A stretch of DNA of 64,000 nucleotides from Pseudophaeomoniella oleicola (taxonomy: Eukaryota > Ascomycota > Eurotiomycetes > Phaeomoniellales > Phaeomoniellaceae): positions 248,001-312,000 of the forward strand of contig QWDQ01000008.1 of assembly GCA_003868215.1 (NCBI GenBank). The letters are read 5' to 3'. Below the pieces are notes generated by a model. It did not search any database and was not told the DNA's origin. It was given only the letters and a program-made list of their open reading frames with translations. Each line of letters starts with the position of its first letter. Position 1 is the stretch's first letter. Positions 47,792 to 59,807 of the stretch are shown piece by piece. A program made the position numbers and the translations under genes.

Positions 47792-50700
47792 TCAATAATC
47801 ATGATATATTTCGTACGCAGAGTACCCAGTCATCGTGTCAGAACCCCCTTTCGACCAGCCATTAGAGCTAGCTGCCTTCATTCGCCGTTCTGTGTCATAT
47901 TAGCCTCTACTCAAGGACAAGGGTAGACGGTAGCTTACCCTTCTCAAATTCACCCCACCGTTTCATAGTAATCTTGCTACTATCAAATTCTCCTTCGTAT
48001 TCAAGACCAGCCTTCTTTGTTTTCTCACCAGCCGTCTTTCGTGTATCTCCCCAACTGAAATCGTCGAATTTCCAATAAGCGTAAGTAGGTAGGACAAAGT
48101 TCCAAATCGGAAGTGAACCCAGATAGATAAACATCCACAGAACATATGACCATCGATGGGCTGTGAGAACGATAAGAACAGCCGGTAAGCCAAGGATTAG
48201 CGCAAGTAAAACTAGCGGGATAACCGGTACAGGCTTCCTGACGATCGAGATAATGATGAGGTAGAAAGTGAAGGTGATGGCAGCAGGCAGAACCAATGTG
48301 CCAACTAATTCGATGAAGACGACAAACTGCATGCTGAAACAGAAAGTTCCACATAGATCCCTGACAAGCACCAGCTCCATCAAGTTATGGACAGTGGAAT
48401 TGATCCATCTGCGTCGTTGGGACAGGAGTACCGAGAATTCCTCTGGTACAGTCGTTTTACAGACCGCTTGAGGAATGAACACTTGCTTGCGCTTAGGAAA
48501 AGTTTTTAGCATCAATGTCGAGAGATATCGATCCTCGCCCAGCAGCAGGAGGTTCTTCTTGTGCAGCGTATCGACAACGTTTTCAGAATAATGTTCGACG
48601 ACATCTGGATTCGCCAGAATAGGGACCCAATAGTTCTGGCCACCTTTTGGAGCTTTGATCCGGTACATGCAGAAGCACCCGGGTAGACAGGTAACACCAC
48701 CAAAGACTGACTCGAACGACTTGGACAAATGGTGAGAGATGAAATATTCGAAAACCTGGATCATAGAGACCCAACTAGCCCTCTTGTTCGCAATCTTCGT
48801 CTCACCACAAAGACCCATGATCTCGGGGTCTATGACCATCGCTGACACCATATGAGTAAGACTGTCTGGGAAGACTTTCGTATCGGCGTCAACCATGAGG
48901 ACCATCTCATAGAAATCTGGAGACATGCCAGTGACCTTCCAAAGGCCATTAAAAATCTCAAACTCAAGTTCAGTCATTCGTTCATCGAACATCACCTTCT
49001 GAAGGAACGACATGAGGATGATTTGGCTGTCACGTTTACCTCGATTTCCAGGTTTAGCTTTGCCTTCTTCATCAGGAGTTCCACATTTGACAACAACCAT
49101 CATTGGTACCCTCTGCTGCTTCTCTGGAGGAATGACTGAATCATCACCATAGTCATAAAATCCAGCATAAACCCTGGCCATATTGTGACGCTTGGATCCA
49201 CTGGCAACAGCCACATATGAGAATGCTTGTACGTCTTCTGGCAAGATCGCGTGATCACCCATCATGCTCAAAGCGATCTCAGGAGTACTCAACGCTTCTC
49301 CCTTGCCTTTGATCATACCGTCACAGATGACGAGAATTGTTTTGTGGCTGTTAGGGTACTCTGTCGTTACAATAGAATCCAAAGTCGTCCGCAGACCGTC
49401 AGCCCCTTCAGAATAGGCTGTGACAAGACAGATAATATGAGCCAAGGGATAACCAAAGGGTTGCCACTCAGGAGGTGGTTGAGGGATGACGGCCTCATGA
49501 ATAAATTCGTGGGGTCCCGGAGTGGCATCAAAATCCGTGACCACGCTCGAGAAACGTGCGTCCTGACTTGGCATGGTGGCGCTGGTCCGACTGGCTCCGA
49601 GAGTCTGCGTCCTGTTGCCGGAGTCTAGGAGAGTACCTTGACTACTGCTATAGCCGTGTCTGTACACGGATCCAGGCTGAACTAGGCGAGTGGTTGAGCT
49701 CTGGCTTACCATGGTTGTCGGAGCAGCCTTATTCGCTTTCGTGGTGCGTTCAACAGCATACGGGCTGGTAAACCGTGAGGTTTGAGGCAAGAAGCTTGCA
49801 CGCTTGCTAGTCCTGTCACTTCCAGAGACAGTGCTGTCTGGACCAGCGACTTTCGGCGCAGGCCTGTAGATGTCGTCCGTCCAGTCTTCAATTTGCTTGT
49901 TCCTCTTCTTCTTATCAGTCGGCCTAGAGGTCTTCTTTGCGGCGTACTTATTGGAAATGAACCAATGGAACGCCAATGCAAGGAAGAACTTAGCGAGAAC
50001 AATCGATAGAATGAAGACAAGCGAAACGTAGAGGACAACTTTCGAGGCAATACAGCCAATAGTTTCGGTGTCAATGGATCCAACTTTGACGATTTCAGAC
50101 AAACATTGGCCGATGCGCTTGTCTCCTGACGTCTGGAAAGCGTGAGTGACATCGACACCTCGGACAGCATCATTGCCGCGCAAGTCGTCGAATTCTTTCG
50201 GATATTGAACTTGCGACGTATTGAACCAAGCGAGTAAATCGAGATCCAGCACATTACCCGAATATACCATCAGATTCCGGCTTTTATTTTTGACATCGTC
50301 CCATGTGAAATATACTTCTCCGGATGTTCTGAGACTGTAGAAGCTCTCCCTAGCCTTGGAAGATGTATGACATGCATAGCCTAAATAATACGGTGTGGTG
50401 AGATTGGGCCTGCTCGAACCGTCCTGATTAAAGGCGTTGCAAGGAAAATACCAGGCGAGATCACCGTCGTCATTTGTTGGGACGTCCGAGCCATTCGCGG
50501 TTGTGATGAGATCTTTGCAAGCACCATTGACATACTGGAACATGAACGATGCATCCTGTCCACCATACTTTTGAGGCAAGTCCCACAGGATGTTGTCGTT
50601 GCTGTTAATTCCAGCAGCAGCAGGATGCTGTGAGTCCGTCAAGTCATACGCCTGACCGTGTACAATCAGATAGCCTTTATCGACATGATTGATTTTGAGA

Positions 50701-51515
50701 CGGACACCCGGGCTACCACAAACAGCCTGTGTGAAGCCAAATGTCAAGAATCCGACGAATGCGCAAATGAGAAGGATTACACTGATGAGACCCATTTTCT
50801 CGCGCCACGCTCTTCTCTGGGCTTTTGCTACCTTTCCGAACCCCGAAAGAACAAAGTCTGGACACCAGAATGTAACGATGCCACAATAGACGTTCCACAG
50901 ACTGGGAGGTCGAATCTGATCCAATTCTTTCCTTCTCTGCTTCTCCTGCTCTGTCCTCATCTTCTCTTCTTTCCTCGCCAGCTTCCGTGGTGCCTTTGTG
51001 TGTCTTCTGTTGACGGCAGCCCTTCCACTTGGCTTCGTCGGTTCTGGCTCATCCCTGTAGGAGACATCAGGCGGTTTCCTTCGTACATTCAATTGTTCCG
51101 AGCTACCAACACTTGATACTTCGGCTTCAGAGTTGTCCTCGGCGATCGGATCTTCACCAGTGGTGGACGGCAAAACATCCATATTCCGCGCATGTTGCCG
51201 ATAATGGTAATGAGGGTGGTCGCGGTCTACCCGCTGCCTCTCTGGCTTAATCAGGCTGCGCTTCCGCCTAAGCTCCCCTTCCGCCCTTGGTGATCCCATG
51301 ATGGGATCTAGGTCAGTGAACGTACGCGACTCGGAATGCTTGTGCCTGTGTCGTCGTGACGGTGAGAATGGCTCTGGGGGATAGTCTCTGTAGGCGCTGC
51401 CAGACTCTACATCCCGTGAACGACGAGTCGGAGAATCACGATATGGTGACTCCTCGGGGTCTCGACGCCTTACCGGCGATGTTGTCGGCCGAGGCCGCCG
51501 CAGGTCCCCTGACAT
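47792..51515 (-). CDS. chsD: Class IV chitin synthase
   Basis: Modelled as two exons on the minus strand, 51515-47939 and 47889-47792, 1224 aa. Order of parts: a basic, Pro/Arg-rich disordered N-terminus (about 1-190); two membrane segments (the first at [20 protein letters not shown]) flanking a cytochrome b5-like domain ([20 protein letters not shown]); a Ser-rich linker; the GT2 catalytic domain with [31 protein letters not shown] (E994-D995-R996) and QRRRW (1033-1037); then C-terminal membrane helices. This is the architecture of class IV enzymes (yeast Chs3, Neurospora CHS-4, A. nidulans ChsD), which polymerise UDP-GlcNAc into cell-wall chitin at the plasma membrane. The ATG at 51515 ([10 protein letters not shown]) is the first in frame. 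The 49-bp terminal intron (donor GTAAGC) replaces a 9-residue read-through end by [12 protein letters not shown] to YEIYHDY. Confidence 0.94.
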
Positions 51516-53394
51516 TTCTTGACAATTCGTTAGTTTCCATTGCTCGACAAGGGATGATGCAAGGTAAGCAAGGGATAAATGTGCTTGTGGCAACTGTTGC
51601 CCCTGGCGAATATACACACACCTTTCTAGGACTTGCGCCCGAGCAAATCAGACTTGCCCGTGGAAGGATATCTCTCTTGTCCTTGCGCCCTTCTTACAAA
51701 TAAAAGGCCGTGGTAGTCAGGGTATTGTTGCAGGCCTGCCGTCCGCGCAATTCTGTAGACGCAGCCCCGTCTCTTGGAACCCCAAATACCAAGTTGTTAC
51801 CGATCGAGCGTATCGTCGTCATACAAAGTTTGTGTTCAAAAGCGAGTGAGCGCCGTAGGGCCGGTAAGATGGTAGGTCGCAGGGCGTACCGTACGTCTGG
51901 TAGTCTGGTAGGCTGGTGGTGAGGTGTGAAGAGCAGCAATAGATGTAATGAAGTAAATAGTATAGCGAACAATAAAGTTGTTCATGAGGCCAGAAAAGAA
52001 AGGAAGAGGCGAATCTGGTTGCGGTAGTGATGTCTGGAATGGTGGTATAGCAGCAGGTAACTAATGTTATTGTTGTTTCTATGTGATTTTCGGTTCATTG
52101 TTTCTATGCTTTCTTTGCCTAAGGGACCTTATGCGTAGTAAGGTATTCTACCATACCCACGGTGCCTAACTCTAAGGTATGTTTAGGTACCATCCGGCCC
52201 TACATAGTAGATCGCAACTTGCCCACTTTTTCTGCGTAAAACCTCCGCCTGCTAGTTTCAACCTTACAGGGTATATCCCATGGTCAACCAGAGCTTAACA
52301 CTCAATGATATTCACCCGCTAAATGGGCAGTGTTCCTACTGCCCTTCATCGCAAGGGTTGATTAAACCCCTGGTTAACCATCATCGTGGTTCCCGCATCA
52401 ATGCGCTTAAGATTGCATGGCGTACAGTAATTAGCACAGTAGTTCTTCTACGTACGTAGTATTTGCATAGATCGTGGACGGATGAACACTGACATGGGGA
52501 TATTTCAGGCAAGATTCGGACTTGTTCCTTATTGTCACCACGAAACAGACAGACCTCTTGAAGAGCCCTCGGAGCAAGAAGAATAGGCACCTAAAGGTAG
52601 GTTCCTTACCGTGTATACAGAACATTACTTTTACTGTACTGTACAATACTGTATATGAGCACTGGAACAGCCTGTGACGAATGTCTCAGACCTTCTGAAC
52701 CCCTCTCTATCCTTCTTTCATCCTACCGCCCCTAATATTGCAAAAAGAAAATGGAAACAATTCCTAAGTAGTCAGTCTTCAACCCTTATGAATCCTGAGT
52801 CGACCATGTTTTTCGGCGGATCAAAGACGTTCCTCTTTTCCTTCTCCTTCCCTAATACTATGAGGTACACATGAATGGCTTCCACTACGTACGCGTTGCT
52901 GCATCTCGCCAGTATGGATTTTAACTTTCTGATCGCGCTTAGGGCGAGGCTTAGACTCCAGTTACTATTTTGGTCGTCGCCATGGCAATTGATGGAAATG
53001 ACATCTTTTTACTGTCAGTCACCGATTACGTACCTACCCACTTACCTTGGTAGTTATATGATTATTGCTTAGTACATCGTGAGCTAGGGAAACTCGTGCT
53101 GAGCAGTCGTGTTCCAGGCATGAATGCAGCGAACTTCTTATGGACTTGAAGATATGCGGGAATAAGTTGCTTAGAGGTAGTCATACGGGTTTTTAAGTCT
53201 CTCGGTATGAGGTGCTTTGGTACATTCTCACCCAAAGCTGCATATTTCAGCCACTTGAATGCACAATGGTCAACGCTCAAGTCAAAGATGTCCTCGAGCA
53301 CTTGAAAGGGTGAGAACTGATAGTTCAATATGTAGTCCTTGAAACCACCTGATTGTTCTCCATAGTGTAGCATTCTGTTATTGCGCAAGAAACG
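51516..53394. other. Gene-poor interval upstream of the chitin synthase
   Basis: Contains the chitin synthase promoter/leader (to about 52.0 kb) and short palindromic motifs such as CTACGTACGTAG at 52448-52459. A minus-strand 90-codon frame with protein-like composition (53373-53062; MLHYGEQSGGFKDYILNYQF onward) is the only candidate coding segment; I do not recognise it. Confidence 0.4.
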
Positions 53395-54240
53395 ATGCAG
53401 CGTCGTGTAGTCTCAGGGAGACGGTGGAAACAACTACCACTCGTTTTGCTAACCACGCTTGTCGTAGCGACGGTTACTTTCCTTTCCCGAGGACCGAGAC
53501 TCCCACAAGCTCAGCTACAGCTGTCTGGGTCCTATCCATACTTTACAGAGATCGATTTCTACTCCAAACCGAACCAATTTGGGGCTGCCAGTCATTGTGA
53601 CCCTAGATTCGCTCCGCAGAATACCCCGGAGATAGATGAGGTCAGGCGCTCTCTGAAAGCGCTGCTCGAAAGCTATAAGGCGACTACCAGGGAATTAGGA
53701 GTCGAGACTTGAATCGTCCATGGGACTCTCTTAGGCTGGTACTGGAACAAGAGAATACTTCCCTGGGACATCGATATCGACGTCCAAATGTCCGCCGAAG
53801 GTATAGCCGCTTGAGCTAAGTCTCACAATATGACACAGTATTTTTTTTTCCATGTCTGAAAATGAGCCTGCAAGAATATACCTCCTGGATATAAATCGTC
53901 AATATACCATCCCCTCGAACAAGGACACCTCGAACAAAATCGACGGTCGGTGGATTGACACATCAAATGGGAAGCATGTAGACATAACAGCCATTCACCC
54001 AGAGAAAGCAGATCATGGCGACGTTAGATGGCCGGAGTTCTTTTCTGCAGAGATGGGCATCGGTAGAGAGTGAGGCAATTGTAAAAGTCTGATGAATACC
54101 AATAGGAGAATGACATATCCTCTTCAAGAGTCCACCTTCGAAGGAACTAGAATATGGCAAGAAAGCCCTCACTAACAGCCATTTTCATTGGTATTTCGCA
54201 ATGAGCTCCAATGTTGGGAGTCGAGGCTAAGTCATTATTA
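53395..54240 (+). pseudogene. Decayed LicD-family (Mnn4-like) gene
   Basis: A plus-strand reading frame begins at 53395 with a type II membrane anchor (LPLVLLTTLVVATVTFL, about residues 14-30) and continues through LKALLESYKATTRELGVET. There a TGA at about 53710 replaces what should be a Trp, because the same frame continues directly with IVHGTLLGWYWNKRILPWDIDIDVQM, the catalytic-type block of LicD domains. Further downstream (about 53852-54073) another frame carries ARIYLLDINRQYTI and GRWIDTSNGKHVDITAIHPE, also LicD-like, and a faint PLQESTFEGTRIW remains near 54120. LicD proteins transfer phosphocholine or phosphoryl-mannose groups; yeast Mnn4 acts in Golgi mannan phosphorylation. At least one internal stop plus frame loss and a missing C-terminus make this a pseudogene. 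Sequencing error is less likely given several lesions. Confidence 0.8.
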
Positions 54241-55194
54241 GGCATCACTTCAATCACGAGTCTGGACTCTGGGAATCTGACTAAGACACTCCAGACTGTT
54301 TCACGCTCAATTCATCCTCCTTTCCTCTGAGCCGGGCTTCTATGATAGAAGTGGCCCCGAAAGAGATAGAATGCATGGAGAAGCTGAATACATTTGAGAA
54401 GCATATGCCTTTGTCACTGGAGCAGAGATCGTAAACTCTGCTAGGATCAGATGGATGGAAAATGCATCCATCCGAGAATATAGTAACACTACGGGCCATT
54501 GAGGATTGGGACAAGACCTGGCCTTCTTGTTATCTCTCACATCCTCGGCGGATCTTTGTGGTTTTCGAAGGCCGCCACGACAGTTCCAAGGTCCTTCGTG
54601 ATTATCAAGCTTCAATGACGAAGGATGCTGATGAGGAACCGGAACCTCGCTTAGAAGGGACAGACCCTGGGTTGTTCTCATGGACTGTTGCAGCTGGATT
54701 GCAATGAGCCTTTTCATATACTGTACTCCGTACTCGTTTCCCATTGAAAGGGAGCTGTAAATCTATTTGTTCGGCCTACCACTGGCGCACTGGCATGCGT
54801 GGAAGTTCCGTCAGGATGGCGGAGTAAAAGGATCTCGGAAGGGCAAGGCGAATGATTGGAAATTCTCTCGAGACCTGAGAGCTTTCGTCAAGTTCAACTT
54901 GCTGCTCTCGCGGATCCGAGATCGACTGCAGAGGTTCTTTATAAGTACTATATACCATCAGTGGGAGGTGTTGACCGTCGACCCCTATCCAACAAATACA
55001 GAACCCAAACGCAAATAAATGACAGCTGTTCCAAGACGGTTTTAGACCTTCTACGACCATTTTCGGTGTTCACTGTCAAGAGTGAAGCAGACACAGCAAG
55101 TCGCAGGACATATTTGTCTTGCTGGGAGGCCTCAGGCGTCTGGCGGATGACCATACCGTTCTCCAGCCCAAAGTTGAGAGACCTAATGTTTCTT

Positions 55195-55206
55195 TACTAC
55201 GTAGTA
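55195..55206. repeat. TACTACGTAGTA palindrome, copy 4
   Basis: Perfect 12-bp inverted repeat in the gene-poor interval. Confidence 0.85.
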
Positions 55207-56160
55207 GATGTCTCCTGCTAACACCTCATAAACCCTCTATTTGCTCTGCGCCACTTTCAGGCGAGATGTTTCAATGTGTAATAGGTTTCACCTCCCGTCA
55301 AATCATTGCGTATCATTCGGACAGCACAATGGTTACCTAAGGTACTAGCTTAACGGTGGATGTCATTCAATCCTGCCAATCCTCGTAAACTCTCCTGAAG
55401 ATCCGAACACTCTGTAATCAATGGGTCATGCAGGGACAGTCGAACATACCACGGGACGGATGGTAGAAGAAGAAAACTGGTCAAAAAAAACTAGCGATAG
55501 TGATGCCTCCCTTCAACAATAGTGTCAAAAAGTCGCTTAAACCGAGACGACAGTCTGCGTAAAAAGGGTGAACAGTGATTACTCGTCTGCTGCTCCTTCG
55601 CCTCCCTGAGTATGTTACTGTAAGTGTCGAGACATACCTGTATTTCTCGTCAATGCCATCCTTTACCTTACAGTACCATTACAGTGTAACAGATGTTTCT
55701 CGCAGTATGGGGAGTCCGACACTGCCGGCGGTCTACGCGGGCACTATAACTAAAAATAATAAATTTACTACATTGTTCGCCCAGTCCTAACTTACGATTT
55801 AGCCGCATTCTGAATATATGGGGCCGCTGCACGACTAGAATAGATTGGCATATAATAACATAGCATACCTGACACCGTGTAAGCATGTATGGCAATGGAA
55901 AGGCGTCACTAGGACTATCCTTTCATCACTGCACTTCAATACAATAGGTAAGCTCAATTTGACGAGAAGGAGGAAAACACTTTACGATCTACTGCCGAAT
56001 CCCACCCAGAAAGGCTGATTGATCCATGGTGGTGGTGGTGGCAAGACTCATATTTACCTCGCGCTTGGTCTGAAACCTCGAGACCCTCATTCCAGCCTAT
56101 CGACACTGCTGAGACAACCTCCCAAATTTGGAAGTCTTTGATTTGCATCTGGCTGCCTAG

Positions 56161-56199
56161 GTAGCTAGCTGTTCGCCCAGGTAGCTAGCTGTTCGCCCA
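56161..56199. repeat. 20-bp direct tandem duplication
   Basis: GTAGCTAGCTGTTCGCCCAG is followed at once by a second copy that differs only in the last base. Confidence 0.85.
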
Positions 56200-56624
56200 C
56201 GTCTGGGAGATCTAGCGTCCTTGTCTATTACCCCTCCAAAGGTCTCGAACGGAAGAAGAAGACAAAGACAACAAAGCGGGATCAAAACGTCGAGCCCAAG
56301 GAGTGTCTTTGAGAAATTAGGAATTCGATGGATAACGATGGTTATGACGTTTCAGTGCTGATAAGGTAGTTCCTATCTATCCCTTGCTTCGGCCACATGC
56401 ATCCTCATGTTGGCCGAACTACACCAGAACGTGCTGATTGCTCGACGCAGGTCCAGAACCGCCAGCAGACCCCTTGCTTAGATAGCAATCCGCTCAATTT
56501 CCGCTGTCATCTGGGATTAAGACCTTGCAAGACGGATCATATTTTGCCTGTTCTGTGAGCTCTATCGCAGAAGCATATTATCATTATCTTCCTTGGCTAA
56601 GAGCACCGAAGCACGACAAATCTT

Positions 56625-58882
56625 ATGATGGCTGAGGTGACTACTATGCCAGCGTCGCCGCCCAAGGCATATTCGCTCCCTCTGTTACGGACGCCCGATA
56701 ACGCCTCCCCATATCCTCCAAGTCGTCCCAGGTCGAGAGAGAATACACCACCGCCGCCCAGCATAGCTGTACATCGAAAATCTGTACCCCTACCAGCTGT
56801 AAAGATAGATGGAGGTACCATGGGCAGCGCACCATCCTCCCCGGTGAGAGTGCAAGAGGGAGTGCAACATCATCATCAAACTGCGCAGATTGAAGACCAT
56901 GGTTCACTGCTATCGGCGCCCAGTTCACGGTCTACTTCCGGCCACTTTTCGATACAAGAATTAACTCCTCCTCCCGACCCATCTCGACTATCTCCTTCAC
57001 CGAAACTATTGCCGAAACGTCCCGGAAGCGCTGGCGACTTCCCCCCAACTCCACGCCAAAGATCATTATCCGCAGCTTCTCGACCAGGTAACACTCGCCA
57101 TGACTCAGCTCTCAGATATACTCCTGATAGCAGTGGGCAACCTAGTCTCCAAACCAGTCTTGATAATATCCAGCATGATGCCGAGAACTACCAACCGCTA
57201 CAGTATTTTCATCAGGCTTTTGATAGCAGACCCTCTTCTGCGGACCGTCTGAGTTCCCAGAGACCGTTTCAAGAAAGACAGCGGGCAGCAAGCGGCCCTT
57301 TAAACCATATAACGCCCAGACCAGACTCTGTCATGTCGTCAGGGTCCGAAATGTTGTTACGTGGGCGTAAGCGGTCACCCGTGCATACCCCGGACAGTTA
57401 CGCACGAGCCATATCAACAAACTCCCTTTCTCGTTCCCCGGATGTGAGGCCGCTGTCATATGTCGATCTGCTGAATGTACCGTATCCTCAAGCACCCCCA
57501 GTTTCCGTCGAGAACTTGGATCATTCACATCTTCGTGGAGCTGTTGGAAACAATGCTTCCCTATTATCGACTACCCAGACCCTTGAGATGTACCGTTCGA
57601 ATGTCAAAAAGACCAACGATCCTGCGATCCAGTACGAATTTGCTGTATTTATGATCACTTGCGCGCAGGAAGCGGCTCTAGACGATAGTCGTTCCAGTGC
57701 GGATGAAAGGCCCTATGGCAGCTCCCCGGTCGAGCTTCTCAAAGAAGCTCGTCATATCCTACACCGTCTCGCCGATCGTTCGTACCCTTTTGCTCAATAC
57801 TACCTCGGGGATGGCTATGCGAGTGGACTTTTCACTAAAGGAAAAGAAGATTACGACAAGGCCTTTCCATTGTTCATCAGCGCATCCAAACACGGCCACG
57901 CAGAAGCCGGCTATCGGGCCGCTCTCTGCTACGAATTCGGTTGGGGCACGAAGGTCGATGCTTACAAAGCCATACAATTCTACCGACAATCAGCCTCTAA
58001 AAACCACCCTGGTGCCATGCTCCGTCTAGGTCGAGCTTGTCTGGTAGGCGATCTGGGTCTAACAAGACGTTACAAAGAAGGTGTTAAGTGGCTCAAACGC
58101 GCTGCGGAAACCGCTGACTTCCAATACAACTCGGCCCCTTATGAGCTTGGCCTGCTCCATGAAACTGGGTATGGCGACGACATCTTTCAAGACGAAGCCT
58201 ATGCCGCGCAACTCTTCACCAAATCCGCAGATCTCGGTCATCCAGACGCAAATTATAAATTAGGTGACGCATATGAACATGGGAAATTGACGTGTCCCCG
58301 TGATCCGGCCTTAAGTGTACATTTCTACACCAATGCCGCTCAGATGGGTCATCCGTTAGCGATGATGGCGTTATGTGCATGGTATATGGTCGGAGCAGAT
58401 CCAATCTTAGAGAAAGACGAAAACGAAGCATACGAGTGGGCCAAACGAGCGGCTGAAACCGGTAAGTTAACACGCGAGTTAAAGCGAGCTCTATGACTCC
58501 TCTCTCCTGGAATAGTCCTCTGACATATTTCATCTAGATCTTCCAAAAGCTGAATATTGCGTTGGATACTTCACCGAGATGGGTATTGGCTGTCGACGAG
58601 ATACACTAGAAGCCAACGTCTGGTACGTACGTGCAGCAGGCCATGGTGACCAGAGAGCAAAACATCGATTGGATGCGATTCGTAAGGCTGGATCTGGCAC
58701 GAATCCAGACACTGCTGCTGCTGGGGCCAAGCTCAGTGATGGCACGAACGGTAGGAAGGGATCAGAATATGGTAAGTTGGAGATCACATAATAGTCTCTG
58801 CATGAAAGGCGATTTTGCTGACCCGTCTGTTATAGACGATCATCCTTCGAATGGAAGGAAGAAGAAATTCGGCATCTTTTAA
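56625..58882 (+). CDS. SEL1-repeat chitin synthase activator (Chs4/Skt5-like)
   Basis: Three exons: 56625-58461, 58538-58771 and 58836-58882, with introns of 76 and 64 bp (donors GTAAGT); the junctions close in frame to 705 aa. Residues 1-315 are Ser/Pro-rich and disordered. The C-terminal half is an array of SEL1 (TPR-like) repeats: LADRSYPFAQYYLGDGYASG, GHAEAGYRAALCYEFGWGTK, NHPGAMLRLGRACLVGDLG, YNSAPYELGLLHETGYGDD, GHPDANYKLGDAYEHGKL, GHPLAMMALCAWYMVGADP, and AEYCVGYFTEMGIGCRRD in exon 2. This matches fungal chitin-synthase-activator proteins related to yeast Chs4/Skt5, which recruit and activate the Chs3-type (class IV) enzyme at the membrane. The C-terminus is NGRKKKFGIF, without a CaaX box, so prenylation as in yeast Chs4 is not expected. 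Several paralogues usually exist per genome. Confidence 0.92.
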
Positions 58883-59348
58883 ATACGCATCATCAGGAAC
58901 ACCAAACACTCCTCGCCGCCGCCGCATTGTTCTTACCTTCACCTTGCCCATCCTCCTTCCTTCAAGCAACCACCACTACCACCTATTCCAACCAGCCGAA
59001 AGAGATCTAATGAGCACCACCATCCACCCAGTATATCACCAGCATTATGTCCGATCTCCGAAAGGAATCTTTTGTATAAAACATTGAAGAAAGTCACGTA
59101 CGTACACTGCGACGAAACCACCCCGACCAATACGCCATGACCAAACGCACGAAAGCCACGAAAATAAGTTATTAGCAATAAGTTTATCACGAAAAAAGTG
59201 CCATCACCATCATCATCACCTATCCATTTTCTCCCTCGCACTGAAAATCTTGTACAACAATTACCTGCATCAAATTGTAACATTACCTATCTATCTACCT
59301 ACGTACTTTGCATCAGCATCAACCATCATCACAGATCATTCAAACCCT

Positions 59349-59397
59349 TCCTCCTCCTCCTCCTCCTCCTCCTCCTCCTCCTCCTCCTCCTCCTCCT
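59349..59397. repeat. (TCC)16 microsatellite
   Basis: About 49 bp of uninterrupted TCC, the longest trinucleotide run in the window. Confidence 0.9.
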
Positions 59398-59440
59398 CTC
59401 TCATTTCGGCTTTCGAGTTTTGGATTTTCTTTCATCACAT

Positions 59441-59460
59441 CGCATCGCATCGCATCGCAT
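59441..59460. repeat. (CGCAT)4 repeat
   Basis: Four tandem CGCAT units. Confidence 0.85.
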
Positions 59461-59794
59461 TGCCAGAGGTTGAAATAATCAAATTGGACAACTTGGAACG
59501 GTTTGGAAATCAGAATCAGGCATCAGAATCATATTTAAAAGCATTTAGGATATATAACTAAAAAATTTTGTACAGGAATAGAGAGAGAGAGAGAGAGACA
59601 ATACCTGATTCAAGAATGAAATTGTGGTCATACATAGGTCCCTCCCTACCTACCTAACCTACTTTATACAGAATGAATTCTTATCAAAACAAATAATAAT
59701 TATGATGAAAAAAACATCCTCCTCCGTATCACTTACTTACTGTAATCAACATTCATTCCATGTCATCCTATACACGCCCAAAAAGAAAAGGAAA

Positions 59795-59807
59795 CCCCCC
59801 CCCCCCC
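59795..59807. repeat. (C)13 homopolymer
   Basis: Thirteen consecutive C residues; its length may be uncertain in an assembly. Confidence 0.8.

Larger units (their letters stand above)
54241..56624. other. Gene-poor interval upstream of the SEL1 gene
   Basis: No gene is supported in about 2.4 kb. It holds a palindrome copy at 55195-55206, a short (GGT)n near 56028-56040 and a 20-bp tandem duplication at 56161-56199. Some frames near 54.3-55.2 kb have protein-like stretches but no identifiable domain and could be remnants. Confidence 0.45.
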
